DNA of 64,000 bases from Lonicera japonica (GCA_021464415.1 CM038471.1:9203386-9267385); one strand, 5' to 3'. Counted from the stretch's first letter, positions 22,009-31,619 are shown. Numbers and translations: made by a program. The notes: a model not told the origin generated them from the sequence alone.

Positions 22009-22278
22009 AGTTGAATTATACAACATAAAAATAGAGAAATTATATTAATGAACTACAACAATCCCAATGGGTTACATTGCTCTTACAATCTTACTTCATT
22101 TACAATACAAGACTAACTAATATATACTATTACAAAGGGAAAACTAATTATAACAATTGATGAAAAGGAAATAAATAAAGAAGACAAAAGAAGGGGAAAA
22201 AAGAAAGAAAAGGATCCAAGAAAGGGAAAGGGAAGAAAAGGGATCCAATGCATTTTGGGATCCAATGATATTCTAACA
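22009..22278 (-). repeat. 5' LTR of the gene-carrying element
   Basis: This 270-bp copy lacks one C of the four in the other LTR and has one C/T difference near 22183; all else agrees by eye. Its outer edge meets the right AAGTT target duplication. Confidence 0.9.
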
Positions 22279-22444
22279 AAGTTCACATAATCAATTCCTC
22301 AATTCAAACCCACATTTCCCCAGATCCCAAATCTTACAATGCCCAAAACCCAGTTTCTAATTTTGATGATTTGAAAAAATGAGACATATTTTGGGGGTGG
22401 AATTGACATGAAAAATCCAAATTCTAGAAATTTGGTTTTTAAGA

Positions 22445-22842
22445 ATGGGAGAGAATCCCGATGATAATGATTATAAGAAAAACCCGAGTTCTGATTTTGG
22501 TGATGTGAAAAATGAGGCAGATTTTGGAGGTGGAATTGAGAAGAAAAACCCATTTTCTGATTTTGGTGATAAGAAGAATGGGAAAGAATTTGGGGGTGGA
22601 ATTGGGAAGGAAAACCCAATTCCTGGAAAGGGGTTTTCAAGAATGGGAGTGGAAATGTTGGATAAGTTGAGGAGTTGTGATATGTTTAATGGAGAGGGGG
22701 TGAAAGATGAAAAAAATTGCCCCATATATAAACCAGGAGCATGCCATTATGTTGATGAGGCCTATAATTGTCATTTCAATGGAAAGGAAGACACCAATTA
22801 TCTCCAATGGAATTGGAAATCCCTTGACCGTGATCTTCCCAG
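22445..22842 (+). pseudogene. TRICHOME BIREFRINGENCE-LIKE (TBL) first exon, gene truncated
   Basis: The exon ends in the PMR5N domain of TBL proteins: CDMFNGEGV, a CPIYKPGACHYVDEAYNC block and FNGKEDTNYLQWNWKS, with a plausible splice donor (CCCAG|GTTAGT) at 22842. TBL enzymes are Golgi polysaccharide O-acetyltransferases. The N-terminal part is a peptide repeat (NPxSDFGDxKN, FGGGI), and the same repeat continues upstream at 22330-22440 but with stops. No membrane anchor is readable. The conserved Cys near the exon end is replaced (SLDRDLPR). No exon with the GDSL or DxxH active-site motifs appears before the copia element at 24255 or after it, so the gene is a fragment. Confidence 0.75.
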
Positions 22843-22914
22843 GTTAGTGTTATACTTACTGCTAAAACTTTTGTACGGACATATATATATATATATACAC
22901 ATTTATAACCACCA

Positions 22915-22990
22915 GCAAGTGGCCGGTGGTAGCACAATGGGGTTTCACTGTTAGCTCTCAGGTCAAATCCTAACCGCTGAAAAAAAAATA
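22915..22990 (+). mobile_element. SINE-like fragment
   Basis: TGGCCGGTGGTAGCACAATG resembles a pol III A box region and CAGGTCAAATCCTA a B box, followed by an A-rich end. The body is very short, so this could also be a decayed tRNA-like sequence. Confidence 0.35.
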
Positions 22991-23039
22991 CGTGGACCCA
23001 AAAAAAATAATATATATATGCATTTATGATTGACCTGCA

Positions 23040-23515
23040 TGTGAACCATAGACAAAAGGGTTATTTGTTATTTTATCTTTGATTGCTGAATATTGAATGC
23101 TGGATTTGTATTTATGATTGACCTCCATGTAAAGTATAGACTAAAGGGTCTGTTTGTATTTTGAACCTCTGATTACTGAACACTACTCTTGAGTTTTGAA
23201 TGTCGAATCAAACTTCTAAAAACTGTGTTTGATTTTATTTAGCTCTAAATGTTGAATAATTACATTTTACAATCTGACCATTATTATTATGATATATCGC
23301 ACTAGTTAAGGAATAAAAAGAATAAGGCACTAGTGGAATAAAATTTCATTGAAGGTTAAATTAAGCATTCACCGCAAGATTGTCCTTAATGCTAAATGTT
23401 GAATTTTAATCCAACTCAGCATTAAGAGGTGAGAAAACAAACACCATTCCGACCTCTTAATGCTAAATAGACTTTCAATCAGCGTAAAGAGGTTAAACAC
23501 ACACCACCTAAGTTT
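23040..23515. repeat. hAT-type MITE remnants with partial duplication
   Basis: Two copies of a segment like AGACTAAAGGGTCTGTTTGT followed by ACCTCTGATTACTGAA occur at about 23053 and 23142. An inverse counterpart, GCGTAAAGAGGTTAAACACA, lies near 23480-23500. Internal CTTAATGCTAAAT and ATTAAGAGGT motifs match the layout of common plant hAT MITEs. Confidence 0.4.
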
Positions 23516-24249
23516 ATTCGTTGTGTCTTTCGTCTATAATAATGAGCGTAAAACTCCCTTTAGGTTTTACACACACACATATTTGCTTCCAAAATATGTT
23601 GAAAGTTCAATGAAGTTGCATCAGTCTTGAAAGATCTGAAGGTATTTCGGACAAATTTGTTGAATTAATTCATTTTCTCATATTCCTTTGTTGAGGTTTA
23701 TATTCACATCTGCACACACACAGAACTATATGATAATGTAGAATGGTTTTTGCACCTAAAAAAAGGTATAATAGATGATAGGAGGGCTGAGATGAAAATG
23801 CCATATTAAGTATTGAGATGAATGTATAAGTGAGAAAAGATAGAAAACTGCATAGAGGATTGGAAGAAATTATGGTAGATCATGTTCCAAGAAATGACCC
23901 GAAATTCGATCTCAAGCTTAGGTGGAAGATACGCTCGTAAGTCAAATATGGGGTGCAAACTCCGAATTTCCCTTTTATTTATTTATTTATATATTTATCA
24001 TCCTGGTTTGTATTGATTCAGCCCAATTCCAGTGAGGTTATTCTTAATTATTGTTGAGTATATTTGCATTGAGTAATATGAATCAGTGGGAGTAATAGGA
24101 ACTCCCAAATTGATTTTTCATGTTTTGAATGAATTGGATCCTCCATTGATATACATGTATATATATGTAATATTCTCTCTACGTGTTCCTAGTAATTTAT
24201 GAAGACAACAAGACAGTTGCATTTACACAAAAGTATTTTTTTGAATATC
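23516..24249. other. AT-rich sequence between the TBL fragment and the copia element
   Basis: No exon of the TBL gene or other coding region is visible. Confidence 0.4.
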
Positions 24250-24254
24250 GTGCG

Positions 24255-24686
24255 TGTTGCGCCAAACCGCTCACAACCGAGCACGATGCAACGTCGAGGG
24301 ATCTCACAAGCTCTCTTGGTATACCAATTGAAGAACCCGACACAAAAAAGCACACCCAAATAGAGAAATAGGAAATAAAGCAACAATCGCACAAAACAAG
24401 GTTTTACCGTGGTGTCGGCGTAAAAGCCACTAATCCACGCAGACGATAGCTTCTATTGATAATTGGAACAAAGAGTGATTACAAGCACACAAGAAAAATA
24501 TTTCTCACAAAATTTAGCTCTCAACTAAATTCTAGACAAAAAACAAGTTATGTGCACAAATGAGCTAAAACACACTTAATAGGCAAAATGCCTGGGACCA
24601 TGATCGATCATGGGCAACCCATGATCGATCATGGGGTCCTCTGCCCAACTTTGCCAATTTCCACCAAATGTGAGCCAAAACTCACA
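24255..24686 (-). repeat. 3' LTR of the copia element
   Basis: In element sense the LTR starts TGTGAGTTTTGG after a GGTGGAGATT polypurine end. It carries a pair of CATGATCGATCATG palindromes at 24598-24636, about 50-90 bases into U3. Confidence 0.95.
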
Positions 24687-24816
24687 AATCTCCACCTTGG
24701 CGAACCATGTAGTGATCCCGTCCAGCAAATTGCACACCTCACTCCCATTGTTCCTCCATCAATACTGCTATAGCATCACACCCGGCCCAGAAGAGCCTCC
24801 ACCCCTGAATGGGGCC

Positions 24817-27426
24817 TCAACATCGAAGAATGTTAACCAAAGTCGAGCAATGCTCAAAGTTGGTCGTCGGCACCACCTTCGTCATCATATCTGCAGTATT
24901 ATCCTTGGTGCCAATTTTCTTCAAAATTACTTCACCACTCTCGATAATCTCCCGTATAAAATGAAAACGGATATCTATGTGCTTCGTCCGTCCGTGATGA
25001 ACTTGGTTCTTGGCCAAATGAATAGCGCTTTGGCTATCACAATGTACATCGACATTCTCCTGAACCATCCCCAAATCACCTATCAAACCCCGAAGCCACA
25101 ATGCTTCCTTGACTGCCTCTGTTGCTACAATATACTCTGCTTCCGTAGTAGACAACGCCACTACACCTTGCAACATCGACCTCCAGCTAATCGGACCACC
25201 ACTAAATGTGAAAACATACCCTGTGGTCGACCGTCGCTTGTCAAGATCCCCAGCATAATCCGAATCAACATAACCGCAAATAATAGACCCCTCGGTTCTC
25301 TGGTACACTAACCCCTTATTCTTCGTTCCTTGTAGGTACCGCAAAATCCACTTAACTGCATTCCAATGCTGTTTTCCCGGATTTTCCATAAACCTACTAA
25401 CAATGCTCACTGCCTGAGCAATATCAGGTCGAGTACACACCATGGCATACATCAAGCTTCCTACCGCACTCGCATACGGAACTTGAGCCATATACTCCAC
25501 CTCTTCATCTGTTTCTGGAGCCATAGTTGCCGAGAGTTTGAAGTGAGGAGCCAATGGGACACTCACAGGCTTTGAGTCCGGCATCCCAAACCGAGCTACC
25601 ACTTTCTCTAGATATTGCCTCTGAGTGAGGCACAATCTTCCCTTCTTCCTCTCCCTCACTATCTCCATTCCCAGAATCTTCTTAGCTCCACCCAAGTCCT
25701 TCATCTCAAACTCGAGACTCAACTGAGCCTTCACCGTGTTGATATCAATCATACTTGATGAACAAATAAGCATATCATCAACATATAAGAGTAAGTAGAT
25801 AAACGAATCCCCCTTGAGTTTCTTGAAATAAACGCAATGATCAAAATCACTCCGCTTGAATTTCTGAGCCATCATGAAAGTGTCAAACTTCTTGTACCAT
25901 TGTCTAGGCGATTGCTTCAACCCATACAAGGACTTCTTCAGTTTACAAACACAATCTTCCTTGCCAACAACCTTGAACCCCTCCGGTTGAGATATATAAA
26001 TCTCCTCCTCTAGATCCCCATGCAAGAACGCCGTCTTGACGTCGAGTTGTTCAAGCTTTAAGTCAAACTGCGATACCATAGCTAATAGCACTCTTATGGA
26101 AGTGTGTTTTACTACCGGAGAGAAGAATTCATTATAATCCACCCCTTCCCTCTGTGCAAATCCCTTAGCTACTAATCTTGCTTTATACCGAACATCCGAA
26201 TCTAGAACCCCGTCTTTCTTGGCAAACACCCATTTGCACCCAATTGACTTTTTCCCCTTTGGCAACTTGCAAAGATCCCAAGTTTCATTCTTGTGCAGAG
26301 AATCCATCTCCTCACCCATGGCCGCCTTCCATTCATCACAATGACTATCCGCCACTGCCTCCCGATAAGAAGTCGGTTCATCGCCATAAACCACCAATGC
26401 ATATGCCACACTATCTTCATAGCCAAGTCGTTGCGGTGCTCGTCGAGCTCTAGGCTCCCTTCCGCTCGCCAAAGACGGTATCTCTCGTTGTTGTTGACTA
26501 GACCCCTCAATAGGAATCTCCTCATTCTCCGAATCTCTATCGGAAGAATCAACCGGATTAGTCACTTTCGATTGCACCGGAATAGTCACCACCGGCGTGG
26601 TAACTTCCGTTTGCACCACTCCGCTCTTCTCACTCTCATCGAGAGCTTTTACATTTTCTCCCGTAGGCATCTTGAGCAAAGACGCCTCATCAAATGTAAC
26701 ATCTCTGCTAACGATCATTTTCTTGTCTTGAAGACACCACAACTTGTATCCCTTGACTCCAATTCTTGAACCCATAAAGATCGCCTTTCGGGCTCTTGGA
26801 TCAATCTTATCTTCACGGACGTGATAATAAGCCGGACACCCAAATATGTGCAATGAATAGTAACTCGCATGAGATCCTGTCCAAACCTCCATAGGAGTTT
26901 TGTAATCGACCCCTGAAGATGGCAACATGTTCACGATGTAACTAGCATAGGATAAGGCCTCCGCCCAATACTGTTTCCCCAAATTTGCATTTGACAGCAT
27001 ACACCTCACTTTTTCAAGTAAGGTACGGTTCATCCTCTCAGCTACTCCATTTTGCTGTGGTGTACCTCTAACCGTGAAATGGCGAACAATTCCCTCATCT
27101 TGGCAGTACTCCTTAAACGGATCACTAGTGTACTCTCCGCCGTTATCGGATCTAAGTACCTTGATCTTCCTGCCAAGCTGATTTTCGACCATCTTCTTCC
27201 ACCTTAGAAACACCCCAAAGACCTCGTCTTTGTGCTTCATGAGATATACCCAAATCCTCCTAGAGAAATCATCTACAAATGTAACAAAGTAATGATTACC
27301 TCCTAAGGATTTTGTCTTGGAAGGTCCCCAGACATCCGTGTGTATGTAGTCAAGCAACCCCTTCGGCAATGAATAGCCGTCCCAAACTTTACTCGTGTCT
27401 GTTTCCCGAGCACACAATGCTCGCAA
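24817..27426 (-). CDS. Copia pol: integrase, reverse transcriptase, RNase H
   Basis: About 869 codons are open. The order is: integrase with DVWGP, LRSDNGGEY and NGVAERMNRTLLE (the D,D,E residues); the FGCPAY and GYKLW post-core blocks; a Ser/Glu linker; reverse transcriptase starting WKAAMGEEMDSL with the catalytic LLLYVDDMLI; and RNase H with DSDYAGD and STTEAEY. It lacks its own start. The first about 20 codons are the wrong-frame end of the preceding gag-protease frame, and a one-base indel near 27366 separates them. A single polyprotein is usual for copia, so the split is a mutation, not a design. Family function is reverse transcription and integration in virus-like particles. Confidence 0.9.
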   Translation of the reverse strand: MRALCARETDTSKVWDGYSLPKGLLDYIHTDVWGPSKTKSLGGNHYFVTFVDDFSRRIWVYLMKHKDEVFGVFLRWKKMVENQLGRKIKVLRSDNGGEYTSDPFKEYCQDEGIVRHFTVRGTPQQNGVAERMNRTLLEKVRCMLSNANLGKQYWAEALSYASYIVNMLPSSGVDYKTPMEVWTGSHASYYSLHIFGCPAYYHVREDKIDPRARKAIFMGSRIGVKGYKLWCLQDKKMIVSRDVTFDEASLLKMPTGENVKALDESEKSGVVQTEVTTPVVTIPVQSKVTNPVDSSDRDSENEEIPIEGSSQQQREIPSLASGREPRARRAPQRLGYEDSVAYALVVYGDEPTSYREAVADSHCDEWKAAMGEEMDSLHKNETWDLCKLPKGKKSIGCKWVFAKKDGVLDSDVRYKARLVAKGFAQREGVDYNEFFSPVVKHTSIRVLLAMVSQFDLKLEQLDVKTAFLHGDLEEEIYISQPEGFKVVGKEDCVCKLKKSLYGLKQSPRQWYKKFDTFMMAQKFKRSDFDHCVYFKKLKGDSFIYLLLYVDDMLICSSSMIDINTVKAQLSLEFEMKDLGGAKKILGMEIVRERKKGRLCLTQRQYLEKVVARFGMPDSKPVSVPLAPHFKLSATMAPETDEEVEYMAQVPYASAVGSLMYAMVCTRPDIAQAVSIVSRFMENPGKQHWNAVKWILRYLQGTKNKGLVYQRTEGSIICGYVDSDYAGDLDKRRSTTGYVFTFSGGPISWRSMLQGVVALSTTEAEYIVATEAVKEALWLRGLIGDLGMVQENVDVHCDSQSAIHLAKNQVHHGRTKHIDIRFHFIREIIESGEVILKKIGTKDNTADMMTKVVPTTNFEHCSTLVNILRC

Positions 27427-28811
27427 AACTCCAGCTTGCAGCTCTTTGCACCCTTGAGCAAACCTTGCTTACATAACACCGTCATCGCCTTCTCCCCGGC
27501 ATGTCCCAATCTCATGTGCCTTAATCTCGTCGAATTCGAACTTGTACTTGCTCCACCAGCTTCTGTAGAAATTGAAGCGCTACCCGTCACCGTACTCCCT
27601 TGAAGGAAATAGAGATTACCCTCTTTCTTTCCCTTCATCAACACTAAGGCACCGGAAGTAACCTTTAGCATTCCATTCTCGAGCACAATCTTGCACCCGT
27701 TGGAATCTAAAGAACCCAAAGAAATCAAATTCTTCTTCAGATCCGGGATGTACCTAACTTCATTCAGAGTTCTGATTGCTCCGTCATGTAGCTTCAACTT
27801 GATCGTTCCAATACCCTCCGTCCTACAAACGTGATCATTGCCCATCAAAACCGTTCCTCCATTCACCTTCGTCAAGGTATGGAAAAGGTCCTTGTTTGGA
27901 CACATGTGGTATGAACAACCCGAGTCTAAAATCCACTCGTCCGTTGAGCTTTCCCGAGGAGTAACCACTAGCATACTCTTGAAATCATCATCCCCTGAAG
28001 TAACAGAATTCGCGGTATCATCCGCATTCTTCTTCTTCCCTTTGTCTACCCAAGCGTTAGGACAATTCTTCTTCATATGCCCTTTCCTTTTGCACTTGTA
28101 ACATTCCATGTTATCCAAGTACTTAGTACGTGACTTGGACCGAGAGTTGTTGTGCTTTGCTTGTTTTCGATCATCTGTCCTTCCCCGCGTCACAAACGCA
28201 TCGGACGATGTACTACATTTCTCCCTCTGTCTCTGCTCATTACCAAGCAGTGCCGAAGAAACGTCCTCATATTTCACTGAATCCTTGCCATATAACAAAG
28301 TGGTGCTCAAATGGTCATAGGATTCCGGAAGTGAATTGAGCAACAAGATAGCCTTATCCTCATCTTTCATGTCCTCGTTCAAGTTTAACAAATCCGAAAT
28401 CATCTTGTTAAACTCATCGACATGCTCACTCATTGATGTACCTCTAGCATATTCAAACCGGAACAACTTCTTCTTGAGATAGAGACGGTTCTCTATGCTC
28501 TTCATCATGTACTTCTCTTCCAGTATCTTCCATATGCTAGCCGCGGATTTCTCACGCATAACATAGTATATCACATTTTGAGCAAGATGCAACCGGATAG
28601 TGCTACAAGCCTTCAAATCATACTCTTCCCATTCAACATCTGTCATCATCGTGGGCTTAGCTACCACACCCAACAATGCCTTATGCAACTCCTGTTGGAT
28701 CAAGACATCGCGCATTTGACATTGCCACATGCCGAAATTGACCAACTTTCCGTCGAATTTCTCTACGTCAAACTTTATCACTGACACATTTGAGGTCTTA
28801 GAATTAGTCAT
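27303..28811 (-). CDS. Copia gag-protease part
   Basis: I chose the ATG at 28811 (MTNSKTSNV) because the two codons upstream use a non-ATG start. The order is a UBN2-type gag domain (FDGKLVNFGMWQ, about residue 15-140), a CCHC knuckle (CYKCKRKGHMKKNC, about residue 235), the aspartic protease (WILDSGCSYHMCP, about residue 292) and the GAG-pre-integrase zinc block (LRHMRLGHAGEKAM to CEHCVLGKQTRVKFG). The reading frame then runs into the wrong frame after the indel near 27366 and stops. The leader between primer site and ATG is about 115 bases. Confidence 0.9.
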   Translation of the reverse strand: MTNSKTSNVSVIKFDVEKFDGKLVNFGMWQCQMRDVLIQQELHKALLGVVAKPTMMTDVEWEEYDLKACSTIRLHLAQNVIYYVMREKSAASIWKILEEKYMMKSIENRLYLKKKLFRFEYARGTSMSEHVDEFNKMISDLLNLNEDMKDEDKAILLLNSLPESYDHLSTTLLYGKDSVKYEDVSSALLGNEQRQREKCSTSSDAFVTRGRTDDRKQAKHNNSRSKSRTKYLDNMECYKCKRKGHMKKNCPNAWVDKGKKKNADDTANSVTSGDDDFKSMLVVTPRESSTDEWILDSGCSYHMCPNKDLFHTLTKVNGGTVLMGNDHVCRTEGIGTIKLKLHDGAIRTLNEVRYIPDLKKNLISLGSLDSNGCKIVLENGMLKVTSGALVLMKGKKEGNLYFLQGSTVTGSASISTEAGGASTSSNSTRLRHMRLGHAGEKAMTVLCKQGLLKGAKSCKLEFCEHCVLGKQTRVKFGTAIHCRRGCLTTYTRMSGDLPRQNP

Positions 28812-28925
28812 CTTCAATCACCAAAGAACTTGACAAACCAACAACGAGTCAAAGATTGAAAAATCTCACCTAGGAATTTTATCAAACACTTGGCGTGCGA
28901 CACAAATCCCACCTTTCTTGTTTTA

Positions 28926-28937
28926 CCTCTGATACCA
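28926..28937 (-). other. tRNA-Met primer-binding site of the copia element
   Basis: Minus-strand TGGTATCAGAGG, three bases inside the 5' LTR. Confidence 0.9.
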
Positions 28938-28940
28938 ATT

Positions 28941-29372
28941 TGTTGCGCCAAACCGCTCACAACCGAGCACGGCGCAACGTCGAGGGATCTCACAAGCTCT
29001 CTTGGTATACCAATTGAAGAACCCGACACAAAAAAGCACACCCAAATAGAGAAATAGGAAATAAAGCAACAATCGCACAAAACAAGGTTTTACCGTGGTG
29101 TCGGCGTAAAAGCCACTAATCCACACAGACGATAGCTTCTATTGATAATTGGAACAAAGAGTGATTACAAGCATACAAGAAAAATATTTCTCACAAAATT
29201 TAGCTCTCAACTAAATTCTAGACAAAAAACAAGTTATGTGCACAAATGAGCTAAAACACACTTAATAGGCAAAATGCCTGGGACCATGATCGATCATGAG
29301 CTACCCATGATCGATCATGGGGTCCTCTGCCCAACTTTGCCAATTTCCACCAAATGTGAGCCAAAACTCACA
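28941..29372 (-). repeat. 5' LTR of the copia element
   Basis: The copy matches 24255-24686 with differences at GGCG/GATG, CACACAG/CACGCAG, CATACAAG/CACACAAG and in the linker between the two palindromes. Confidence 0.95.
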
Positions 29373-29377
29373 GTGCG

Positions 29378-30180
29378 CATATGATTCTATATGCTTTTTT
29401 AATACTCAATTTGTCACACAAAGGGTCCAATATGTCATTTAACACTTTGTAAGGATACACTAAATTTAAAGTGATCAACAATGAAGCGAAACTTGCTTAC
29501 TAAGGTGTGATTTGGCCCGAAAATAGAAACTGGACTCTTAATGCGATATCTTAAGACACAATAGCGGACTCTTAATTAGGGACAGAGGAAGTATGTGTCC
29601 ATGTTATTTTCACGAGCTGAACTTTGGTGAAGTATCTATGTGATCACCATTTTCATGTTAATTTATGTAAAATAAAAGTTGTTTTCGGGCCACAGATCTA
29701 GGGAAATTGGTTAATCGTGTATTTTTCGTTTTTTCTCGTTAATGCCCGAAAGACCCGAAGTTACTACATGCTTGAAGTGAGAGGTTGAATCTTATGTATA
29801 ACAGGACAAATGTTGTAAAATGAAGGAAAATTTAGGGGTCTTGTTGTGTATATAGCCAACCACATGAAGATTCCAGTGTTTGCCCTTTCGGGCAATCCTC
29901 AATTTAATACAACATTCAGCTTCTGGATTATCATTATTACCGCTATTATTCTTATTTCTGTTCACTTGTAGGTAAACAGTAAACCTATGATTAGAGAACA
30001 CTTGTTTATGCTGCGATGGCAATTAATTCATATACGTTGAGAATGAAATGATGATGGAAGTTAGTTCATTGGATAAAGAATCAGAATAAAATAAGATAAC
30101 CAAAAATGTGAGGGAATAGACAATAACTTTTAATGAAAATTTAACTTGTAAATGTCAAGGGAGTAAAGGGAAAGTAATAC
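29378..30180. other. Intergenic spacer
   Basis: No gene or repeat structure that I can support is visible. Confidence 0.4.
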
Positions 30181-30192
30181 AGGAAGATTCGT

Positions 30193-30340
30193 GAGGAGAG
30201 GGGTTAGTCTAGTGGTAGGAACCTCCACCCTTGCCTTGAGGTATAGGGTTTGGCTCATGGGGTGGGAGGAGCAGCTTTCTTTATTTGTAGGGTTGCGGGA
30301 GAGACTAAGACCTCCCTTAATTTAAAAAGAATAAAAATAT
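30193..30340 (+). mobile_element. SINE with 12-bp target duplication
   Basis: A 148-bp insert is flanked by perfect AGGAAGATTCGT duplications at 30181-30192 and 30341-30352. It opens with a tRNA-like head (GGGGTTAGTCTAGTGGTAGG, an A-box match), has a GAGGTATAGGGTTTGGCTC B-box-like motif and ends in an A-rich tail. These are the marks of LINE-mobilised SINE insertion. Confidence 0.85.
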
Positions 30341-30519
30341 AGGAAGATTCGTAGAAGACTTGATAAAAAGATAAATTCCCAATTTAGTTGTTTTATACTC
30401 AAGGGATTATGAATGCTAGGATAGTACTTCAATTATATTTTGTTGTGGATTACGATGGATACTTCGGATTTTAGTTGATTTACTTAAATTCTCACAAGAT
30501 GAGTCAATACGTTAATCTA

Positions 30520-31075
30520 AAGTGAAATGATTTCATCTCTTTGTTAAATACCATTGATACTGTCCACCTTAATCGTGAGTCTTCGGATAAAAGAGATTGG
30601 GTGGGGCATTATTCGGGTGAATTCTTTTGCAGATCCTTCTCCGAAATTCTGTCACGCCCATCTTCGATTTCGTTTTCCCCCCCAATTCAGCGTTTTTTTG
30701 GAAAGGTGGAATCCCTACCAAAATAAAAGTGTTTGCATGGCTGGCTTCTTTGGGGAAAGTGAGCATGTGTGACATGGTTCAAGTAAGGAGGCCATTTATG
30801 TCGCTCTCTCTCCGTCGTGGTGTGTATTATGTAAGAGGGCCAACGGGAATGTTGACCATATTCTGCTCCATTGTGAGTTTATTAAGGCCATGTGGACAAG
30901 GCCCTAGAGATGTTTGGTTTGGTAGGAGCATTTCCAAAGAGATGGAGCGAGTTTTTGATTATTAAATGGCACTTCAAGCAAAATAATAAGAAGGTCAATC
31001 AGCTATGGCGTTTTACTATGCTGGCAGTAGCATGGGTGACTTGGTCTGAACATAACCAGAGGGAGGGTGTTTGAA
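30520..31075 (+). pseudogene. LINE (L1-type) ORF2 3' end with zf-RVT domain
   Basis: The plus strand encodes, across frameshifts, the C-terminal zinc-binding region of plant LINE ORF2: SAFFWKGGIPTKIKVFAWLA, SLGKVSMCDMVQVRRPFMSL, then a shifted ILLHCEFIKAMWTR-type block and WRFTMLAVAWVTWSEHNQRE. The upstream NRESSDKRDW segment belongs to the same protein. No RT core is present. It is a truncated, damaged 5'-deleted copy. Confidence 0.7.
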
Positions 31076-31159
31076 GATAGAAGGTGCAATCCGATTGATA
31101 TTTGTTAGTTAACTCCTTTCCTCGTTTATATCGTCTATCCAATAATTGGAACATGCTCA

Positions 31160-31570
31160 TCCAATCGATCATATCATGGCATTCAAATTCTAGTTATTCA
31201 TGGGGATTAAACTTTTTTAGAAATTTCAATGATTGGGAGGGCAATGAATTTATTGCTTTATTAAACATCATTGATAATGTTGATAATGTTCACTTTAATC
31301 GTGAGTCCTCGGATAAAAGAGGTTTTTTTTTTTTTTGTTGTGTTTGGTGGGGGGGAGAAGGTGTCTTTCTTTGGGAGAATTCTCCTGTAAATCCTTCTTT
31401 GAAATTCTTTCAAGCCCTTGTTTAAGAAACTCCTTTGCTCAATTCAGCGTTATTTTCTAAAATGGAGTCCCTACCAAAATTAAGGTGTTCAGATGGTTGG
31501 CTTCTTTGGGAAAGGTGAGTACGTGTGACTTGGTTCAGTTGAGGAGGCCTTTTACGTGTCTTTTGTAGAA
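31160..31570 (+). pseudogene. Second LINE ORF2 fragment, same family
   Basis: WGLNFFRNFNDWEGNEFIAL and NRESSDKR followed by poly-T and a frameshifted copy of the PTKIKVFAWLASLGK block repeat the content of 30520-30790 about 720 bases further on. The two fragments are in direct orientation and are either a duplication or two insertions of one subfamily. Confidence 0.6.
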
Positions 31571-31619
31571 AGGCCAATGAAAATATAACATATCAAAACC
31601 AATAATAATAAAATCATGG

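Larger units (their letters stand above)
19009..22278 (-). mobile_element. Young non-autonomous copia-type element carrying two host genes
   Basis: Two direct repeats of about 270 bp (19009-19279 and 22009-22278) flank 2.7 kb of interior. Perfect 5-bp target duplications AAGTT lie at 19004-19008 and 22279-22283. On the minus strand the 5' LTR is followed at once by TGGTGTCAGAGG, a tRNA-Met primer site. The 3' LTR starts TGTTAGAATATC after a GAGTTTGAGGGG polypurine tract. The LTRs differ by one substitution and one missing C by eye, so insertion was recent. The interior has no gag or pol. Instead it carries LARP6-like and LOB-domain sequences in the element's sense direction. This is transduplication by an LTR retrotransposon. 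Confidence 0.9.
24255..29372 (-). mobile_element. Nearly intact Ty1/copia element, 5.1 kb
   Basis: Two 432-bp LTRs (24255-24686 and 28941-29372) begin TGTTGCGCC and end AACTCACA on the plus strand. They differ at about six positions by eye (roughly 98.6 percent identity) and are flanked by perfect GTGCG duplications at 24250-24254 and 29373-29377. A tRNA-Met primer site (TGGTATCAGAGG) lies on the minus strand at 28937-28926. The coding region has gag, protease, integrase, RT and RNase H in copia order. A single frameshift is the only obvious break, so the copy inserted recently. Confidence 0.95.

Noticed and set aside
22471..22725. Minus-strand Pro/Phe/Ser-rich ORF opposite the TBL exon
   Set aside because: It is the antisense of the TBL peptide repeat; the plus frame has family motifs and a splice donor.
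24631..25575. Plus-strand ORF of 226 codons and neighbours
   Set aside because: They are antisense shadows of the copia RT and RNase H coding strand.
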